DNA from: Marinoscillum sp049115815
GTDB lineage: Bacteria > Bacteroidota > Bacteroidia > Cytophagales > Cyclobacteriaceae
Assembly (NCBI GenBank): GCA_049115815.1
Contig: JAGDZO010000021.1
Coordinates: 111,751-175,750, forward strand
Reading direction: 5' to 3'
Length of the DNA: 64,000 bases
Shown piece after piece: positions 7,517 through 15,998 of this stretch. Each line of letters starts with the position of its first letter. Positions within the stretch are counted from its first letter, which is position 1. Position numbers and translations under genes: made by a program. The notes beneath the pieces are model-generated. The model was not told the DNA's origin, made no database searches, and saw nothing but the letters and a program-made list of their open reading frames with translations.

Positions 7517-7910
7517 TATGTCATTTAAGTTTGAGAATTTGAATGTTTGGAAAACAGCGTTAGAGCTATCAATGAATGTTAATGACTTGGTAAAATCATT
7601 TCCAAAAGAAGAAATGTATGTGCTTACAAGTCAAATAAAGCGTGCTTCAGATTCTGTCTCACTCAATATTGCAGAAGGATGTACCGGTCAAACAGATAAA
7701 GAGTTCAATAGATTTTTAGGAATTGCTTTGAGGTCTTGTGTCGAAGTTGTTGGGTGTATTTATTTAGCAAAAAGCAGGAATCTTATTAATCAATCAGAAT
7801 TTGACAAACTATATAATCAACTTTTGACCTTGACGAAAATGCTTCAATCTTTCAGGAAATCATTAATGAAGAAAACTGATGTCTGAAAACCGAAAACCGA
7901 AAACTGAAAT
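7474..7910 (+). mobile_element. S23 element 1: four-helix-bundle gene between inverted heptamer arrays
   Basis: Left arm: CAGT recurs every 7 bases (7481, 7488, 7495) in units CAGTCTT/CAGTCGA/CAGTCCT. Right arm: CTGATGT, CTGAAAA, CCGAAAA, CCGAAAA, CTGAAAT from 7876 to 7910, also every 7 bases. The reverse complement of the left arm (GACTGAA units) resembles the right arm, so the arms are inverted. The S23 gene at 7518-7886 fills the middle, and the unit sits exactly between metH1 and metH2. The arms code for the end of MetH1 and the last residues of the S23 protein. That it moves is inferred. Confidence 0.6.
7518..7886 (+). CDS. Four-helix-bundle protein, S23 (23S rRNA intervening-sequence) family
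   Basis: 122 residues, typical for the family. Diagnostic features are FENLNVWKTALELS at the start, FPKEEMYVLTSQIKRASDS and the hallmark NIAEGC (about residues 52-57) followed by EFNRFLGIALRS. The family is encoded inside intervening sequences of some bacterial 23S rRNAs and is related to the pentameric Avd protein of diversity-generating retroelements; its molecular role is unsettled. It starts one base after the metH1 stop. It is about one third identical by eye to the copy at 10665-11030. No reverse transcriptase or rRNA gene is near. Confidence 0.9.
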   Translation: MSFKFENLNVWKTALELSMNVNDLVKSFPKEEMYVLTSQIKRASDSVSLNIAEGCTGQTDKEFNRFLGIALRSCVEVVGCIYLAKSRNLINQSEFDKLYNQLLTLTKMLQSFRKSLMKKTDV

Positions 7911-7923
7911 TATTAGTACTCTG

Positions 7924-10593
7924 ATGATTAGACCACTCACCCTTTCAGGACTGGAGCCACTGGTAATTGATGAGAATACCAATTTTGTCAATGTAGGCGA
8001 GCGAACCAATGTCACAGGATCGGCACGTTTCAAGCGATTGATACTAGAAGATGACTATGATACAGCACTAGAAGTAGCGTTGGATCAGGTAAGAGGCGGT
8101 GCCCAAATACTTGACGTGAACATGGATGAAGGGATGCTCGATGGCAAAGCGGCCATGGTTAGATTTCTAAATCTGATAGCATCTGAACCAGAAATTGCGA
8201 GAATACCCGTAATGATTGACTCCTCCAAGTGGGAAATCATTGAGGCAGGATTGCAGTGTGTTCAAGGCAAGGGAGTGGTTAATTCTATCAGTTTGAAAGA
8301 AGGTGAAGAGCCATTCTTGAAGCAAGCGAGATTGATTAGACAATACGGGGCGGCTGTGGTGGTCATGGCGTTTGATGAAGCTGGTCAAGCCGACACTTAT
8401 CAAAGAAGAATCGATATATGTAAAAGGTCTTATGACCTTTTGGTTGACACAGTAGGATTTGCGTGTGAGGATATCATTTTTGACCCTAATATTTTCCCGG
8501 TAGCTACTGGAATCGATGAGCATAACAATTATGCAGTTGATTTTTTCAAGGCGACTAAGTGGATCAAAGAAAACCTCCCAGGAGCCAAAGTGAGCGGAGG
8601 AGTGAGTAACGTGTCATTCTCGTTTCGGGGCAACAATATTGTCAGAGAGGCGATGCATTCGGCGTTTCTATATCATGGCATACAGGCTGGCATGGACATG
8701 GGCATTGTCAATGCTGGAATGATCGAGGTATACGACGAAATCCCTAAGGATTTGCTGGATCATGTAGAGGATGTTTTACTCAACCGAAGAGAGGATAGCA
8801 CGGAGCGATTGCTTGCATTTGCTGAGAATGTAAAAGGGCAAGGAAAGGTAAGAGTGGAAGACAATACATGGCGAGAGCAACCCGTGGCTGAAAGGCTTAA
8901 GCACGCATTGGTAAAAGGAATTGTCGACCACATAGAGGCCGATACTGAAGAGGCACGTCAATTATTTAGCAAGCCACTTGAGGTGATAGAAGGTCCATTG
9001 ATGGATGGAATGAATGTGGTGGGTGACCTCTTTGGATCTGGTAAGATGTTTCTGCCACAGGTGGTGAAGAGTGCGAGAGTGATGAAAAAGTCGGTAGCCT
9101 ATCTGATTCCATTTCTAGAAGAAGAGAAAAAGCGCTCTGGAGATACTAAAACAGCCAAAGGAAAGATTCTTATGGCCACTGTCAAAGGTGATGTTCATGA
9201 TATCGGAAAGAATATTGTAGGAGTAGTATTGGCGTGCAATAATTATGATATAGTTGATATGGGAGTGATGGTTCCGGCCAACAAAATCTTGGACGCTGCA
9301 GAAGCTGAGAAAGCGGATATCATTGGCTTAAGCGGCTTGATTACCCCTTCACTGGATGAAATGGTGACCGTAGCGTCTGAAATGGAACGAAGAAGCATGA
9401 AACTTCCTCTTCTCATAGGTGGTGCGACTACCAGCAGAATCCATACAGCTGTGAAAATCGCTCCAAAGTACTCGGGTCCGATAATCCATGTTTTGGACGC
9501 CTCCAAAAGTGTAGGTGTTGCTTCCGACTTGCTTGGAGATAAGCGTGATGCTTTAGTCAAATCAGTTTTGGAAGAATATGCCACTTTGAAGGAAGGTCAT
9601 GAAAACAGGCAACTAGAAAAAGAGCACATCAGCTATGAGGCGGCTAAGCGCAATAAGGTGAAGATTAATTGGGATTCCTTTGAGCCAGCAGTACCCAAAA
9701 GGTTGGGTACCCAAGTTTTTGATGGGATTTCATTGGAGGAAATCAGGACATATATAGACTGGACTCCATTCTTTAACACTTGGATGTTGAAGGGTAAATA
9801 TCCTAACATTTTTGAGAATCCAACAGTAGGCGTGGAGGCCAAAAAACTATATGATGAGGCCAATCAGATGATAGACCAAGTTATTGAATCTGGTTCGCTT
9901 AATGCCAAGGCGGTAATAGGCTTATTTCCAGCCAGCGCTGATGGAGATGATGTCAAAGTCTTGAATGACGATGAAAGCGAATCAATTGCTACCTTTCATT
10001 TCTTGAGACAGCAAGGAAAAAAAGGCGCCAATTTGCCCAATGCTTCTCTTGCTGATTTTATTGCCCCTCAGTCTGCAGATAAAACTGATTATATCGGAGG
10101 CTTTGCCGTTTCTGTGTTTGGAGCTAAAGAATTGGCGGATCAATATGAAAAAGACCATGACGATTACTCGTCTATCATGATCAAAGCCATTGCTGATCGT
10201 TTTGCAGAGGCTCTAGCTGAAATGATGCACGAGCGAGTTAGAAAAAATTATTGGGGATATGCCAAAGATGAAAATCTTGACAATGATTCCTTGATCAAGG
10301 AAAAATATCAAGGTATTCGTCCTGCTCCTGGATATCCAGCTTGTCCAGATCACACAGAGAAACCTGCACTGTTTGAGTTATTAAATGCGCAACAGAATAT
10401 CGGTGTAGAGCTCACAGAAAGCATGGCGATGTATCCGGCCGCATCGGTAAGTGGATTTTATTTCTCGCATCCAGAGTCTAAGTATTTTGGATTGGGTAAA
10501 GTGTATAAAGATCAAGTAGAGAATTACGCCAACCGAAAACGGATGGACATAGAAGTACTAGAGAAATGGCTCGGGACGAATTTGGGGTATTGA
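7924..10593 (+). CDS. metH: Methionine synthase part 2: folate, cobalamin and reactivation modules
   Basis: 889 residues from ATG 7924. The open frame reaches 45 bases further up, but those codons are repeat-array sequence, so MIRPLTLSGLEPL is the likely start. Order: pterin-binding barrel (NVGERTNVTGSARF about 23-36, PVMIDSSKWEII), helical cap, cobalamin domain with GDVHDIGKN (D423, H425 the expected cobalt ligand), and SAM-binding reactivation domain with RPAPGYPACPDH (about 799-811). It transfers methyl from methyltetrahydrofolate to homocysteine, whose zinc module is the product of 6494-7516. Second enzyme gene of the riboswitch operon, followed after 4 bases by another repeat array. Confidence 0.96.
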   Translation: MIRPLTLSGLEPLVIDENTNFVNVGERTNVTGSARFKRLILEDDYDTALEVALDQVRGGAQILDVNMDEGMLDGKAAMVRFLNLIASEPEIARIPVMIDSSKWEIIEAGLQCVQGKGVVNSISLKEGEEPFLKQARLIRQYGAAVVVMAFDEAGQADTYQRRIDICKRSYDLLVDTVGFACEDIIFDPNIFPVATGIDEHNNYAVDFFKATKWIKENLPGAKVSGGVSNVSFSFRGNNIVREAMHSAFLYHGIQAGMDMGIVNAGMIEVYDEIPKDLLDHVEDVLLNRREDSTERLLAFAENVKGQGKVRVEDNTWREQPVAERLKHALVKGIVDHIEADTEEARQLFSKPLEVIEGPLMDGMNVVGDLFGSGKMFLPQVVKSARVMKKSVAYLIPFLEEEKKRSGDTKTAKGKILMATVKGDVHDIGKNIVGVVLACNNYDIVDMGVMVPANKILDAAEAEKADIIGLSGLITPSLDEMVTVASEMERRSMKLPLLIGGATTSRIHTAVKIAPKYSGPIIHVLDASKSVGVASDLLGDKRDALVKSVLEEYATLKEGHENRQLEKEHISYEAAKRNKVKINWDSFEPAVPKRLGTQVFDGISLEEIRTYIDWTPFFNTWMLKGKYPNIFENPTVGVEAKKLYDEANQMIDQVIESGSLNAKAVIGLFPASADGDDVKVLNDDESESIATFHFLRQQGKKGANLPNASLADFIAPQSADKTDYIGGFAVSVFGAKELADQYEKDHDDYSSIMIKAIADRFAEALAEMMHERVRKNYWGYAKDENLDNDSLIKEKYQGIRPAPGYPACPDHTEKPALFELLNAQQNIGVELTESMAMYPAASVSGFYFSHPESKYFGLGKVYKDQVENYANRKRMDIEVLEKWLGTNLGY

Positions 10594-10597
10594 TAAG

Positions 10598-11083
10598 GTG
10601 TTTAGGTAATTGGGAGTTTGGGATTTTAGGTGATTGAGTAGTTAGTGATTTGGGTGAAAGATTAATGAGAAATTTTAAAGATTTAGAAGTTTGGAAAGAG
10701 TCACATCAGATAACTCTTGATATCTATAAGATTACAGTAGATTTTCCAGTGGAAGAGAAATATGGAATAGTTAGCCAAATGAGAAGAAGCGCAACCTCAA
10801 TACCAACGAATATCGCCGAAGGATGTGGGAGATCAGGTCAGTCAGAGCTTAAGAGGTTTTGTGATATAGCAATGGGATCTGCATCAGAGCTTGAGTACCA
10901 GTTGATTCTTAGCAATGATTTAGGATACTTAACTGAACATGAATTAGAATCAATATTAGAGTCCCTGGTTCGGCTTAAGAAGAGATTAAATTCATTTATT
11001 CAATACTTGAAAAAGTCGATTGAAGAATGATTTTGAAACCTAACCCAAAAGCCCAAGGACCTAAGAACCCAACAAACTAAAAG
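10598..11083 (+). mobile_element. S23 element 2: four-helix-bundle gene between inverted octamer arrays
   Basis: Left arm 10598-10656: seven consecutive 8-base units such as GTGTTTAG, GTAATTGG, GAGTTTGG, GATTTTAG. Right arm 11036-11083: six 8-base units such as CCCAAAAG, CCCAAGGA, CCTAAGAA, CCCAACAA. The right units are the complement of the left consensus (TTTGGG/TTTAGG against CCCAAA/CCTAA), so the arms are inverted and could form a long imperfect stem around the gene. The left arm starts 4 bases after the metH2 stop and the right arm ends at the metF start. Mobility is inferred from the repeated layout. Confidence 0.6.
10665..11030 (+). CDS. Four-helix-bundle protein, S23 family (second copy)
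   Basis: 121 residues from ATG 10665; a TTG 15 bases earlier lies inside the repeat array and is less likely. Family marks are FKDLEVWKESHQITLDIYK, FPVEEKYGIVSQMRRSATS, NIAEGCGR (about 50-57) and SELKRFCDIAMGSASELEYQL. The function is unknown beyond the S23/Avd fold. It lies between metH2 and metF in the sense direction, the same arrangement as copy 1, but the two proteins are too different to be a recent duplication. Confidence 0.9.
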   Translation: MRNFKDLEVWKESHQITLDIYKITVDFPVEEKYGIVSQMRRSATSIPTNIAEGCGRSGQSELKRFCDIAMGSASELEYQLILSNDLGYLTEHELESILESLVRLKKRLNSFIQYLKKSIEE

Positions 11084-11084
11084 A

Positions 11085-12041
11085 ATGAAAGTAACAGAAC
11101 ATATAAAACAAGCCGGTGATAAGACATTATTCTCTTTGGAGATCATACCACCGAAGAAGGGAGATAGCATTGGTTCATTATTCGGACATATTGATCCATT
11201 GATGGAGTTTAAGCCTCCGTTTATTGATGTCACATATCACAGGGAAGAATACGTTTACAAGAACCGCGGAAATGGACTTTTAGAGAAAATGACCATTCGC
11301 AAACGACCTGGAACAGTAGGTATTTGTGCGGCTATCAAGAATAGATATGATGTGGATCCGGTTCCTCATATAATATGTGGTGGATTTACGAAAGAAGAGA
11401 CAGAAAATGCCTTGATCGATCTTAATTTCTTGGGGATTGACAATGTGCTGGTGCTACGTGGAGACTCGATTGCCGAGGAGAAAACATTTCGCCCAGAGCC
11501 TGATGGCAATGCTTATGCTATTGACCTAGTAGATCAGGTGATGGGAATGAATGAAGGGACTTACCTTGATGAAGAGTTGCAAAATGCCGTGCCGACCAAC
11601 TTTTGCATAGGAGTAGCCGGATATCCTGAAAAGCATTTTGAAGCACCCAACATCAAGTCTGACTTGAAATTTCTGAAACAGAAGGTTGACCGAGGGGCGG
11701 AATATATTGTAACCCAGATGTTTTTTGACAATGAAAAGTATTTTGAATTTGTAGATAAATGTAGAGCTGCGGGTATTAACGTGCCCATTATTCCAGGACT
11801 AAAGCCAATCACTACGAAGAGTCACATGACTATTCTGCCTAGCATTTTTCACATTGACATTCCTGATGCGCTTTATACCGAAATAGAAAAGTGCAAAGAC
11901 AATAAAGCGGTGAAAGAAGTAGGGGTAGAGTGGGGAATTAAGCAATCTAAGGAGCTTATGGAGCGCGGTGTGCCCGTACTTCATTATTACTCCATGGGTA
12001 AATCTGATTCTGTTTACAGAATCGCAAAGGAGCTTTTCTAA
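11085..12041 (+). CDS. metF: 5,10-methylenetetrahydrofolate reductase
   Basis: 318 residues, a normal MetF length. Family features include FSLEIIPPKKGD at the start, the DVTYHREEY segment (the family's F/T-x-TW/H-like strand), HIICGGFTKEE, NVLVLRGD (flavin-binding region), FCIGVAGYPEKH and QMFFDNEKYFEF. It makes 5-methyltetrahydrofolate, the methyl donor for MetH, so it belongs functionally to the operon led by the SAM riboswitch. The ATG comes directly after the octamer right arm of S23 element 2, so its untranslated leader is repeat sequence. Confidence 0.95.
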   Translation: MKVTEHIKQAGDKTLFSLEIIPPKKGDSIGSLFGHIDPLMEFKPPFIDVTYHREEYVYKNRGNGLLEKMTIRKRPGTVGICAAIKNRYDVDPVPHIICGGFTKEETENALIDLNFLGIDNVLVLRGDSIAEEKTFRPEPDGNAYAIDLVDQVMGMNEGTYLDEELQNAVPTNFCIGVAGYPEKHFEAPNIKSDLKFLKQKVDRGAEYIVTQMFFDNEKYFEFVDKCRAAGINVPIIPGLKPITTKSHMTILPSIFHIDIPDALYTEIEKCKDNKAVKEVGVEWGIKQSKELMERGVPVLHYYSMGKSDSVYRIAKELF

Positions 12042-12065
12042 TACCTTTATAGGAAACTGAAGCTG

Positions 12066-12929
12066 ATGAAGATCATAGAATGTCCAAGGGATGCCATGCA
12101 GGGTTTGACAGAATTTGTCCCTACTTCATTGAAGGCTAGATACATCAATCAGCTTCTCAAAGTAGGCTTTGATACCATCGACTTTGGAAGCTTCGTATCT
12201 CCTAAGGCTATTCCTCAGATGAGGGATACCGCGGATGTACTGGCTCAGCTGGATTTGTCTCAATCAGACACCAAACTTTTGGCAATTATTGCCAATCAGA
12301 GGGGCGCTCAGATCGCTTGCGATTTCGAAGAAATCAATCAACTTGGTTATCCTCTATCGCTATCAGAGACATTTCAGTTGCGAAATACCAATCGTACCAT
12401 TGATGTCGCATTAGATGATCTGGCTGAGATTCAGGAGTTATGTGAATCTGAAGACAAGCAGCTTGTCGTTTATCTCTCTATGAGCTTTGGAAATCCTTAT
12501 GGAGATCCTTATGAGACCGCCTATGTGGAAGAGTTCGTTAATAGACTAGATCAGTTGGAAGTAGGTGTCATCTCTCTCTCAGACACGGTGGGAGTATCGC
12601 ACCCAGATATTATCAATGATCTTTTCGAGACCTTAATTCCGAAGTTCCCGCACATAGAGTTTGGGGCACATTTGCATAGCACACCTGACACCAGAAATGA
12701 AAAACTCTTGGCAGCTTACGAATCTGGTTGCCGGAGAATAGATGGAGCAATCATGGGATTTGGCGGCTGTCCGATGGCTAAGGATGAATTAGTAGGAAAT
12801 ATGGCCACAGAAAACATCGTGCAGCTATTGGATAAAATGGAGCAGAAACACGGGTTAGATTTGACAGCCTTTGGTAAAGCCAAGTCAATCGCCAATGAAA
12901 TATTCACCAATTTGTCAAGGCAGGCCTGA
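12066..12929 (+). CDS. Hydroxymethylglutaryl-CoA lyase family protein
   Basis: 287 residues, a DRE-TIM barrel. It has ECPRDAMQG (5-13; metal Asp and Gln, compare PRDGLQ of HMG-CoA lyase), FVSPKAIPQM, GAHLHSTPDTRNE with the metal HxH, and GFGGCPMAKDELVGN with the catalytic Cys of HMG-CoA lyases. HMG-CoA lyase splits HMG-CoA to acetyl-CoA and acetoacetate in leucine or ketone metabolism. The DAMQ variant and the location behind metF leave room for a related substrate. Its stop overlaps the next start (TGATG). Confidence 0.85.
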   Translation: MKIIECPRDAMQGLTEFVPTSLKARYINQLLKVGFDTIDFGSFVSPKAIPQMRDTADVLAQLDLSQSDTKLLAIIANQRGAQIACDFEEINQLGYPLSLSETFQLRNTNRTIDVALDDLAEIQELCESEDKQLVVYLSMSFGNPYGDPYETAYVEEFVNRLDQLEVGVISLSDTVGVSHPDIINDLFETLIPKFPHIEFGAHLHSTPDTRNEKLLAAYESGCRRIDGAIMGFGGCPMAKDELVGNMATENIVQLLDKMEQKHGLDLTAFGKAKSIANEIFTNLSRQA

Positions 12930-14725
12930 TGGGAATTGATGCTATCATAGTACTCGTTATCGTTGTAGCTGCGTTTGTTTTATTTGCTACGGAATGGCTG
13001 TCCATTGATCTGGTGGGTATTCTAATCATGCTCGCGCTGATAGTTACAGGGGTTATCACCCCTAAGGAGGGATTGTCAGGATTTAGCAATCCGGCTTCCA
13101 TTACTGTGGCGTTTATGTTTGTGCTGAGCTATGCTTTACTAAAGACAGGTTCGCTTCAGCGAATAGGGCCGTTTCTTGGTCCTATTTTCCGAAAGAATTT
13201 CAATTTGGGAATTCTGATCATGATGATATTTATTGGCCTAGTCTCAGCCTTTATCAATAATACTCCTATAGTTGCCATGTTCATCCCTGTGATGATTAGC
13301 ATTGGTAATTTGTCAGGAGTAAGTCCCTCTAAGCTGTTGATCCCATTATCTTATGCTTCCATTTTTGGAGGCATGTGTACCATGATAGGTACTTCCACCA
13401 ATATGCTTGTAAGCGGCATAGCCGTAGAGCACGGAATAGAAGCTTTTCCAATGTTTCTCAGTGCTCCAATAGGGTTGGTTTTGCTCGTTTGTGGCTCTGT
13501 TTATATTTATTTCTTTGGCAAGAAATTGCTTCCTGATCGTATGGTAGAAGATGACCTATCGAGCAAGTTTGGGATGAGAAACTATATCTCTGAGGTTGAG
13601 GTACTGGAGGGTTCGGAGTTTGTTGGTCAGCGAATTATGGATTCCATCTTGTCTAAGGAATTGAATATAGATGTGATTGAAGTAAGGAGAAATGGAAATC
13701 TATTTGCACTCCCCTCTGGAGATTTCAAAATCAAAGAAAAGGATATACTCAAAGTACGCTGCGAGGTAGAAAAGATCAAGGCATTAAAGGATCGCCTTAA
13801 GGTTAATTTCAACAGAGAGACTATCCGCTTAAGTGAGAATGAGCTTCAAGAAGGAGAAACCACCATCTTAGAGTTGATCATTACTTCAGGTTCCGAATTT
13901 GAGAATATGAATCTTCGTGAGATGGATTTTAGAAGGAGGTTTAGGGCAGTGCCATTGGCTATTCTTCACAGAGAGGAGGTTGTTCATGAAAATCTCTATA
14001 GCAGTAGGTTGGTGGCCGGTGATGTCATTCTCATAGAAATTAAGTCTCACAGAGTTCAAGATCTAAAGCGGTTAGAAATGAGTCAAAAAAGTCCTTTCAT
14101 TGTTCTTTCCGAAGAAGGTATTATTGACTTCAATAGAAAAAAGTTTATGACCGTTTTGAGTGTGATTGTTGGAGTAGTAGCACTTTCTACTTTCGATATT
14201 TTCCCAATAGCCATTTCTACTTTGCTTGGCGCAATGACACTAGTATTGACCCAGACTATTAGTATGCGAGAGGTTTACCAATCGATCGAATGGAAGATTG
14301 TTTTTTTGTTGGCCGGTGCATTGAGTTTGGGTATAGCTATGAATAATAGTGGATTGGCAGATATCATAGCCTCTGGCCTTATAAATCATATCGGAGTTTG
14401 GGGGCCAGTAGCTTTACTCTCTGGAATCTATTTTTCTACTTCCATGCTTACTGAGGTTATGAGTAACAATGCGGCGGCTGCCCTTTTAGCACCGATCGCA
14501 ATAACAACAGCAGACAAATTGGAACTAAGTCCTTATCCATTTTTAATCGCTGTGATGCTTGCTGCTTCAGCTAGTTTCATGACTCCTATAGGTTATCAAA
14601 CAAATACAATGGTATATACGGCTGGTCAATATAGGTTTAGAGATTTTTTTAAAATTGGCGTGTGGCTAAATCTTCTTTTCTGGCTCATTGCTACTTTTCT
14701 TATCCCGAAATTTTATGGATTTTGA
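12929..14725 (+). CDS. SLC13-family anion transporter with two TrkA-C domains
   Basis: 598 residues. Hydrophobic helices cover about 1-195 and 400-598, with a soluble insert of two RCK-C/TrkA-C domains (about 213-290 and 300-385). NNTPIVAMFIPV in the first half and MSNNAAAALLAPIA in the second half match the SNT-type sodium/anion motifs of divalent-anion symporters. This domain layout is also found in SLT/SAC1-type sulfate transporters; together with the SAM-riboswitch operon, a sulfur anion is a reasonable guess for substrate. The start overlaps the HMG-CoA-lyase-like stop. An octamer array begins right after its stop. Confidence 0.85.
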   Translation: MGIDAIIVLVIVVAAFVLFATEWLSIDLVGILIMLALIVTGVITPKEGLSGFSNPASITVAFMFVLSYALLKTGSLQRIGPFLGPIFRKNFNLGILIMMIFIGLVSAFINNTPIVAMFIPVMISIGNLSGVSPSKLLIPLSYASIFGGMCTMIGTSTNMLVSGIAVEHGIEAFPMFLSAPIGLVLLVCGSVYIYFFGKKLLPDRMVEDDLSSKFGMRNYISEVEVLEGSEFVGQRIMDSILSKELNIDVIEVRRNGNLFALPSGDFKIKEKDILKVRCEVEKIKALKDRLKVNFNRETIRLSENELQEGETTILELIITSGSEFENMNLREMDFRRRFRAVPLAILHREEVVHENLYSSRLVAGDVILIEIKSHRVQDLKRLEMSQKSPFIVLSEEGIIDFNRKKFMTVLSVIVGVVALSTFDIFPIAISTLLGAMTLVLTQTISMREVYQSIEWKIVFLLAGALSLGIAMNNSGLADIIASGLINHIGVWGPVALLSGIYFSTSMLTEVMSNNAAAALLAPIAITTADKLELSPYPFLIAVMLAASASFMTPIGYQTNTMVYTAGQYRFRDFFKIGVWLNLLFWLIATFLIPKFYGF

Positions 14726-14815
14726 AAAATTGGGGATATAGGAGTTTGGGTTATTGGGGATTGGGAGATTAGGTTGTTGGGCGGTTAGGGTCTTAGTTGG
14801 TTGGGATGATAGGTG
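14726..14815 (+). repeat. Solo degenerate 8-bp array after the SLC13 stop codon
   Basis: About eleven units of TTGGG/TTAGG/TTTGGG type; the GG pairs recur every 8 bases (14733, 14741, 14749, 14757, then one 7-base step, 14772, 14780, 14788, 14804, 14812). It begins at the base after the SLC13 stop. No gene and no complementary CCCAA arm follow, so this looks like a left arm alone. The units match the left arm of S23 element 2. Confidence 0.85.
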
Positions 14816-14897
14816 ACATTCTCATCTTCCAAAATTAGCGTTGTTAGGAATTGAGGTAATCTTTCTATCGGCTAACGTTTAACCTCTGAAACTAATA

Positions 14898-15995
14898 TCA
14901 CACTATCTTATAGCGCTTCCCAGGTAAAGACTTTACATATCCAGTAAACTCAAGATTCAACAACTTACCTGCCAATTGGTTGATCGTGATTTGTGTTCGC
15001 CACGAAAGCTCGTCTATGGCTAAGCCATCTTTATGCTTAGTTAAAGTCTGAAGAATCGTTTGATCATCTTCAGGTAATGTTGAGAAGTCTCTGTCAGGTT
15101 TTTTAGAGGAGGTGTTGTTTTCGCTATCCCAATTTAGGTGATATTTCAAATCACTCACTCCAGTGTAAATCAAGGCTTTCTGATTTCGAATCAGAAAATT
15201 ACATCCCTCCGAATACTTATGCACCAAATCACCTGGAACTGCAAAAACAACTTTATCGTAGGAGTCCGCTATTTGAGCAGTGATCAGTGCGCCTCCTTTT
15301 TTAGCTGCTTCTATCACCAAAATGGCCTCACTCATACCGGCTATTATCCTATTGCGAGCTGGGAAATAATGCGCTTCCGGTTTGGTCCCAGGAGGATTTT
15401 CTGATATTAGCCCACCAGTTTCGAGCATCTCTTCGGCGTACTTTTTATGTACCGAAGGATAGATTTTATCCAATCCACCTGCCAGAACTCCGATGGTTCT
15501 TACTCGTTCATTTAGTGCTTCACGGTGCGCGGTAATATCTATGCCATAGGCTAGTCCACTAATGATCGTTACGTTTAGTGGTTTGCTTCCCCTCACAAAA
15601 GCCTCGGTCATGGATTTGCCATATTCTGTAGCTTGTCTGGTGCCTACTACTCCGACTGGTCTGTTGATATTTGAGATATCACCTTTGGAATAGATAAGGC
15701 TTGGAGCATCTATGGCTTGTTTTAATAATCTAGGATATGACGCATCTGTAAAGTGATGAATGGCTATATCTAGTTTGTCACATTTGGCTATGACCGCTTC
15801 TGCTTCCGCTAATGGTTGCTTAGATTTTAAAAGCGCTATCGTCTTGGTACCTATGCCCGGTATTTTTTGAAGGAGAGTGGATTTAGCTTTGAATATTTCC
15901 CTTGCAGATCCGCAATAAGCGATCAGATTTTTTGCATTGACATCACCAACGCCAGGAATGAACTCTAAAGCTACTTGATAGAGCTTTTCATTCAT
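14898..15995 (-). CDS. dprA: DNA processing protein DprA
   Basis: 365 residues. An N-terminal helix-hairpin-helix region (EFIPGVGDVNAKNLI, IPGIGTKTIALL) is followed by the Rossmann-like DprA core with VGTRQATEYG, SGLAYGIDITAHREAL, GGLDKIYP, the PARNRIIAG stretch and EAAKKGGALITA. The C-terminal 65 or so residues form the winged-helix domain. DprA loads RecA on incoming single-stranded DNA during natural transformation. It is last in an apparent capA-merR-dprA operon; the MerR stop lies 3 bases before its start. Confidence 0.95.
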   Translation of the reverse strand: MNEKLYQVALEFIPGVGDVNAKNLIAYCGSAREIFKAKSTLLQKIPGIGTKTIALLKSKQPLAEAEAVIAKCDKLDIAIHHFTDASYPRLLKQAIDAPSLIYSKGDISNINRPVGVVGTRQATEYGKSMTEAFVRGSKPLNVTIISGLAYGIDITAHREALNERVRTIGVLAGGLDKIYPSVHKKYAEEMLETGGLISENPPGTKPEAHYFPARNRIIAGMSEAILVIEAAKKGGALITAQIADSYDKVVFAVPGDLVHKYSEGCNFLIRNQKALIYTGVSDLKYHLNWDSENNTSSKKPDRDFSTLPEDDQTILQTLTKHKDGLAIDELSWRTQITINQLAGKLLNLEFTGYVKSLPGKRYKIV

Positions 15996-15998
15996 TGA

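Noticed and set aside
7474..11083. Diversity-generating retroelement, because S23 proteins resemble Avd
   Set aside because: No reverse transcriptase, template repeat or variable C-type lectin gene is present in the window.
14840..14865. Shared 13-mer ATCTTTCTATCGG with 56208-56220
   Set aside because: One short match in AT-rich spacers with no extended homology; likely chance.
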